A stretch of 64,000 bases of DNA from an uncultured Bacilli bacterium (GTDB lineage: Bacteria; Bacillota_I; Bacilli_A; RF39; UBA660): the NCBI GenBank assembly GCA_934130545.1, contig CAKOYD010000003.1, forward strand, positions 1-64,000. Direction: 5' to 3'. Made by a program: the position numbers and the translations under genes. The notes under the pieces were generated by a model that made no database searches, was not told the origin of the DNA, and was given only the letters and a program-made list of their open reading frames with translations. Of this stretch, positions 60,723 to 64,000 are shown in pieces. Position 1 is the first letter of the stretch; each line of letters begins with the position of its first letter.

Positions 60723-61298
60723 TTACAAATCAAGATTATTAAATTTTACATCAAAACACTTTCTACTTGCTAAGTAATCACACATGTGAACAAAGCGTTC
60801 TAGTTCGTTTTTAGGTTTTGGTAAAACTTCTTTTTTAGTGAGATAGTCGTAGTTCCACTCACCCATATGGCTTTCAATCATGCTACACATTTTTCTAGTA
60901 TCATCAATATCTAGAGACAATTCTTTAGCATGGCTCATTATTAAGTTTGAAATAAGTAGTGGGTGGTCTACTCGCGTATATTCTTCTTCAGGGTCGCCTT
61001 TCTTTAAACCATCATGTAAGACTAATGCCATAATGATTAAATCTTTTTCAGTATCCGTAAATTTACAACCGATAGTGTTATTACATAATAATTCATAAGC
61101 AAATCTCACGGCTAGTTTAGTGTGTTTTAATAAACCATGTTTAGTTTTAGCAAATGTTGGGTGATATTTTCCAGTAGAAGATGCTGGAATATCGAAGAAA
61201 TAATCTGGTAATAAGTTTATTAAATATTTTAAGTCTTCCTTTCTTTTGTCATCTTTAACATAATCTATTTCTTTAGTAAAATAACTTAATTTATCCAT
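60723..61298 (-). CDS. HD-domain phosphohydrolase
   Basis: 191 residues. The HD metal site can be read as HGLLKHTKLAVRFAYELL, MALVLHDGLKKG, DHPLLISNLI and MIESHMGEWN. It has no attached sensor or relA-type domain. HD proteins of this size hydrolyse nucleotides or other phosphoesters; the substrate is not predictable. SD AAGGAGG. It lies two bases after the MscS gene and is the last gene of the ung-hemW-mscS-HD run. Confidence 0.8.
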   Translation of the reverse strand: MDKLSYFTKEIDYVKDDKRKEDLKYLINLLPDYFFDIPASSTGKYHPTFAKTKHGLLKHTKLAVRFAYELLCNNTIGCKFTDTEKDLIIMALVLHDGLKKGDPEEEYTRVDHPLLISNLIMSHAKELSLDIDDTRKMCSMIESHMGEWNYDYLTKKEVLPKPKNELERFVHMCDYLASRKCFDVKFNNLDL

Positions 61299-61300
61299 AT

Positions 61301-62107
61301 TTAAACCTCCTTCTTAATGTTTACATCTAATTTGTTATATGGTATTTCAATGTTATTATTATCTAGTGTTTTCTTTATTAGGGCTAATACTTTTCTTTTA
61401 ACGCCAATATGAGTACAAGGCTTACATTCAATTGCTATTTGATATATTATTGAGGAACTAGCTAGTTCATTAAGTCCTAGTAATTCATAATTAATAACAT
61501 TATCTATTTTTAAGATATCTTTTTGTAAGTCTTTTAATAATTTTTCTAGAACATCTAAGTCAGTTTGATATGATACCGGAACATCAATAACTAGCATAGT
61601 ATTATTATTGCTATAATTTATTACTTCGGTAAAACTACTATTAGATATTACTTTAACTTCTCCGGTATAAGACTTTATTTTAGTATTCATAAGTCCTAGA
61701 GAGATTACTTCGCCTTTAAAGCCATTTATTTCAATAATATCTCCAATTGAATATTTATCATCAAATATTATTAGAATTCCTGCTAGAAAGTCTTTGATAA
61801 TATCTTGAAAAGCAAGACCTATTACGGCAGCAGCTATTCCTAGAGAGGCTATTATTTTACTAGTATCAATACCATATACTCCTAATATTGATAGAATTAT
61901 AAAAGCGGTAAGTAAATATTTAATAATATTTTTAACTAGTGAGATAATAGTATCATTTCTTTTACTAACTATTTTCTTTCTTTTTTTACTTTCATTCCAT
62001 ACTTTAGTTATTATTTTAGAAAATATATTATAGATAATAAGTCCTAAAACAACATATATTAGTGGTTGATAAAACTTTTCTGATAAGAAAAACTTCATAT
62101 ACTTCAT
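61301..62107 (-). CDS. small-conductance mechanosensitive channel (MscS family)
   Basis: 268 residues with three membrane helices (about 14-30, 58-78, 84-110). The pore helix region is IASLGIAAAVIGLAFQDIIKDFLAG, the hallmark of MscS, followed by the beta domain entry YSIGDIIEINGFKGEV and the C-terminal vestibule domain. It protects against osmotic downshock. The start may be ATG codon 1 or 4; codon 1 is very close to the SD AAGAAGG. Confidence 0.9.
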   Translation of the reverse strand: MKYMKFFLSEKFYQPLIYVVLGLIIYNIFSKIITKVWNESKKRKKIVSKRNDTIISLVKNIIKYLLTAFIILSILGVYGIDTSKIIASLGIAAAVIGLAFQDIIKDFLAGILIIFDDKYSIGDIIEINGFKGEVISLGLMNTKIKSYTGEVKVISNSSFTEVINYSNNNTMLVIDVPVSYQTDLDVLEKLLKDLQKDILKIDNVINYELLGLNELASSSIIYQIAIECKPCTHIGVKRKVLALIKKTLDNNNIEIPYNKLDVNIKKEV

Positions 62108-62114
62108 TCCCTTC

Positions 62115-63194
62115 TTAAATAAAATTTATTAATATTTCATTAGATATATAAAAATATTTATCACTTATTCTTAGATAATTATTAGATACTTCTAATTTAC
62201 CTTCTTTAATAAGAGAGATAACTATTTTATTATCTAGTAAGTTTTCATGATATCTATTTTGGTAATTTGTAAGATTAATACCTTCTAATTTTCTAAATCC
62301 TAAGATAATAGTATTTTGTTTTTGAATATCAACATCTTCATAGACACTATTATCTAAATATATACCTTTTAAGTATTTAGATATATTTTTGGTATTGGTT
62401 AAGCGATAGTTATTTAGATAACTGACCGCTGATAAGCCAAAGCCATAATATTCTTCATTATTCCAATAGACCAAGTTATGTTTAGATTCATAGTGTGGTT
62501 TTGCATAATTACTTGTTTCATAATGAATATAACCATGTTTTTTTAGAGTATCATTTATATATTTATACATATTATAATCAATATCTTCATCGATATATTC
62601 TCTTTTATTTATCGAAAATATTGTATTATCTTCAATAATTAGGCTATAGTAAGATAAGTGTGGAATATCTAATTTTAAGTAATTATCTAAATCTTCTTTA
62701 ATAATATTAATATCACTATTTATTCCATACATTAAGTCAATATTAATATTAGTTATGTTATTTTCTTTAAGCATATTTACTACTTTGAATACCATATCTT
62801 TATTGTGATCGCGATTTAGTTCTTTAATTATTTTATCATTAAAACTTTGTACACCAATACTTACTCTATTTACTCCATATTCTTTTAATAGTTTTATTTT
62901 ATCTAGTGATAATGATTCAGAGTTAACTTCAATAGTAAACTCTAGGTCATTAGATACTTTGAATATTTTAGTTATATTAAGTAATCTTTCTAATTCAGCG
63001 TAAGATAAACTACTAGGAGTACCTCCTCCAATATAGAGAGAAGATACTATTTCATTTTGATACCTAGTTTTAATTTCATTTTCTAAATTATCTAGATAAT
63101 TAGATATAATTTTAGGGTTATAATACATTTTGCAGAAGTCACAGTAAGAACATATATTATTACAAAATGGAATATGAATATATACTGCTTTCAT
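62115..63194 (-). CDS. hemW: HemW-like radical SAM protein
   Basis: 359 residues. YIHIPFCNNICSYCDFCK carries the radical SAM cysteines (C11, C15, C18) plus the extra cysteine typical of HemW, then YIGGGTPSSLS and RVSIGVQSFNDKI. The C-terminal HemN_C-like domain is present. HemW proteins are heme chaperones, formerly annotated as oxygen-independent coproporphyrinogen oxidase. No heme genes are in the window. Separated from ung by one base. Confidence 0.9.
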   Translation of the reverse strand: MKAVYIHIPFCNNICSYCDFCKMYYNPKIISNYLDNLENEIKTRYQNEIVSSLYIGGGTPSSLSYAELERLLNITKIFKVSNDLEFTIEVNSESLSLDKIKLLKEYGVNRVSIGVQSFNDKIIKELNRDHNKDMVFKVVNMLKENNITNINIDLMYGINSDINIIKEDLDNYLKLDIPHLSYYSLIIEDNTIFSINKREYIDEDIDYNMYKYINDTLKKHGYIHYETSNYAKPHYESKHNLVYWNNEEYYGFGLSAVSYLNNYRLTNTKNISKYLKGIYLDNSVYEDVDIQKQNTIILGFRKLEGINLTNYQNRYHENLLDNKIVISLIKEGKLEVSNNYLRISDKYFYISNEILINFI

Positions 63195-63195
63195 A

Positions 63196-63858
63196 TTAAT
63201 CTATTTTCCAATCTATTTCTTTTATATTATTTTTTCTTAAGAATTCATTAGTTCTTGAGAATGGTTTACTACCAAAGAAACCTGAATATGCAGAAAATGG
63301 TGATGGATGTGGTGATGTGATAACTAAGTGAATTGGATTAGTGATATATTTAGCTTTACTTTTAGCAAAATTACCCCATAAGATAAATACTACAGGTGTT
63401 GTTTTTTCATTTACCTTTTTAATTACTTCATCACTAAATTGTTCCCAGCCAATATTTTTATGACTTGCTGGTTTATCTTTTTCAACAGTAAAGACACTAT
63501 TTAGAAGTAATACTCCTTCTCTAGCCCATTTTTCTAAGTCTCCATTAGTGGATATGGTAATACCTAAATCATTATATAATTCTTTATAGATATTTTGAAG
63601 TGATGGTGGTAATCTTACTCCTTTAGATACTGAGAAAGCAAGACCATTAGCTTCATTAATACCATGATATGGATCTTGACCTAAAATAACTACTTTAACA
63701 TTATCATAGTCAGTTAGTTTAAAGGCTCTTAAAATATTACTTTTAGGTGGAAAGATAGTTTTTTCACGATATTCTTTATTAACAAACATAGCAATATTTT
63801 TAAAATAATCTTTTTGATATTCGTCTTTTAATATTTCATCCCAACTATTACCTATCAT
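63196..63858 (-). CDS. ung: uracil-DNA glycosylase
   Basis: 220 residues, family 1. VVILGQDPYHG holds the catalytic aspartate (about 59-65), VFILWGNFAKSK and ITSPHPSPFSAYSGFFG the uracil and DNA-backbone loops. Removes uracil from DNA. SD GAGGTG seven bases before the ATG. Start overlaps the stop of the partial gene upstream (ATGA). Confidence 0.96.
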   Translation of the reverse strand: MIGNSWDEILKDEYQKDYFKNIAMFVNKEYREKTIFPPKSNILRAFKLTDYDNVKVVILGQDPYHGINEANGLAFSVSKGVRLPPSLQNIYKELYNDLGITISTNGDLEKWAREGVLLLNSVFTVEKDKPASHKNIGWEQFSDEVIKKVNEKTTPVVFILWGNFAKSKAKYITNPIHLVITSPHPSPFSAYSGFFGSKPFSRTNEFLRKNNIKEIDWKID

Positions 63859-64000
63859 TCATAATCACCTCGACTTGGACATGAACTAGTTTCTTCTTTA
63901 GGAGTAACTGTTACTTTACCATCATTATATTTGACTATTATTGTACAATTACTTATATCTTCTTTAGTCATTGGGTTTATTAGACTATCATCTTTATTAT
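63855..64000 (-). CDS. 3' end of a gene entering from the right edge
   Basis: About 48 codons are present, ending ...KEDISNCTIIVKYNDGKVTVTPKEETSSCPSRGDYE and TGA, which overlaps the ung start. The alternating hydrophobic pattern and two cysteines look like the end of an extracytoplasmic or pilin-like protein, but the fragment is too short for a call. Confidence 0.5.
   Translation of the reverse strand, partial: NKDDSLINPMTKEDISNCTIIVKYNDGKVTVTPKEETSSCPSRGDYE

Noticed and set aside
1..64000. CRISPR arrays, insertion sequences, rRNA genes, reverse transcriptase
   Set aside because: No repeat-spacer array, transposase, rRNA segment or YxDD-type reverse transcriptase reading frame was seen on either strand.

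Overview
The window is a very AT-rich bacterial chromosome segment, with G+C in the high twenties by eye. TGA is a normal stop: coaD ends in TGA inside an ATGA overlap. The gene set (ftsA-ftsZ, rpoZ, trmD-rimM, coaD-coaE, a glycine T-box, LtaS- and YfhO-like proteins, a WXG100/type VII locus, the arginine deiminase pathway) points to a Firmicutes/Bacilli lineage, probably a gut-type uncultured Bacilli or Mollicutes relative. A small acid-soluble spore protein (SspI), YlbJ and a YutH/CotS-like protein, two of them behind sigma-E-like promoters, imply endospore formation. Nearly all genes are on the minus strand; the exceptions are mostly sporulation or accessory genes.

Layout. 1-3738: accessory block (OB-fold protein, RecA/DnaB-like ATPase, a relative of it without a P-loop, PcfJ-like protein, a duplicated promoter), abutting a tRNA-Leu(CAA) that breaks off in its anticodon loop. 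3807-22054: core genes rpoZ, leuS, yfhO-like, T-box plus glyQS, topA, then PHP/MBL/coaD/coaE, lysR, a frameshifted CFI-box gene, ftsZ and ftsA. 22255-29009: one operon for arginine uptake and catabolism (substrate-binding protein, permease, ATPase, arcA, arcB, then arcC fused to a YfcC transporter). 29147-33021: MacB-like ABC exporter, then a RhuM-Fic gene preceded by decayed RhuM fragments. 33035-36909: trmD-rimM-RNA methyltransferase group, lemA, sspI. 36910-47525: envelope proteins, rnhB, LTA-synthase-like gene, recD2. 47592-50369: a cassette between two 39-40 bp direct repeats carrying a large metallophosphoesterase fusion. 50360-53593: mtaB, ylbL, ylbJ. 53625-57102: type VII (WXG100) substrate cluster with an alpha/beta-hydrolase effector candidate. 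57195-64000: GH31 protein, polysaccharide deacetylase, HD protein, MscS, hemW, ung, and a partial gene.

The most striking signal is inside the surface protein at 38174-39973. Near its C-terminus, 119 bases (38242-38360) have 67 G/C and only 15 A on the coding strand, in an otherwise AT-rich, A-rich gene. The protein ends in a C-type-lectin-like pattern (WALSPY ... NGVRPSVSL). This is what a variable region of a diversity-generating retroelement looks like after adenine-directed mutagenesis. No reverse transcriptase or template repeat is in the window, so a remote retroelement would have to act in trans. Other notable items are the split tRNA, the repeat-flanked cassette, the arcC::yfcC fusion that retains an internal ribosome binding site, and the type VII effector candidate. 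All hairpin, promoter and alignment statements were made by eye, without tools.
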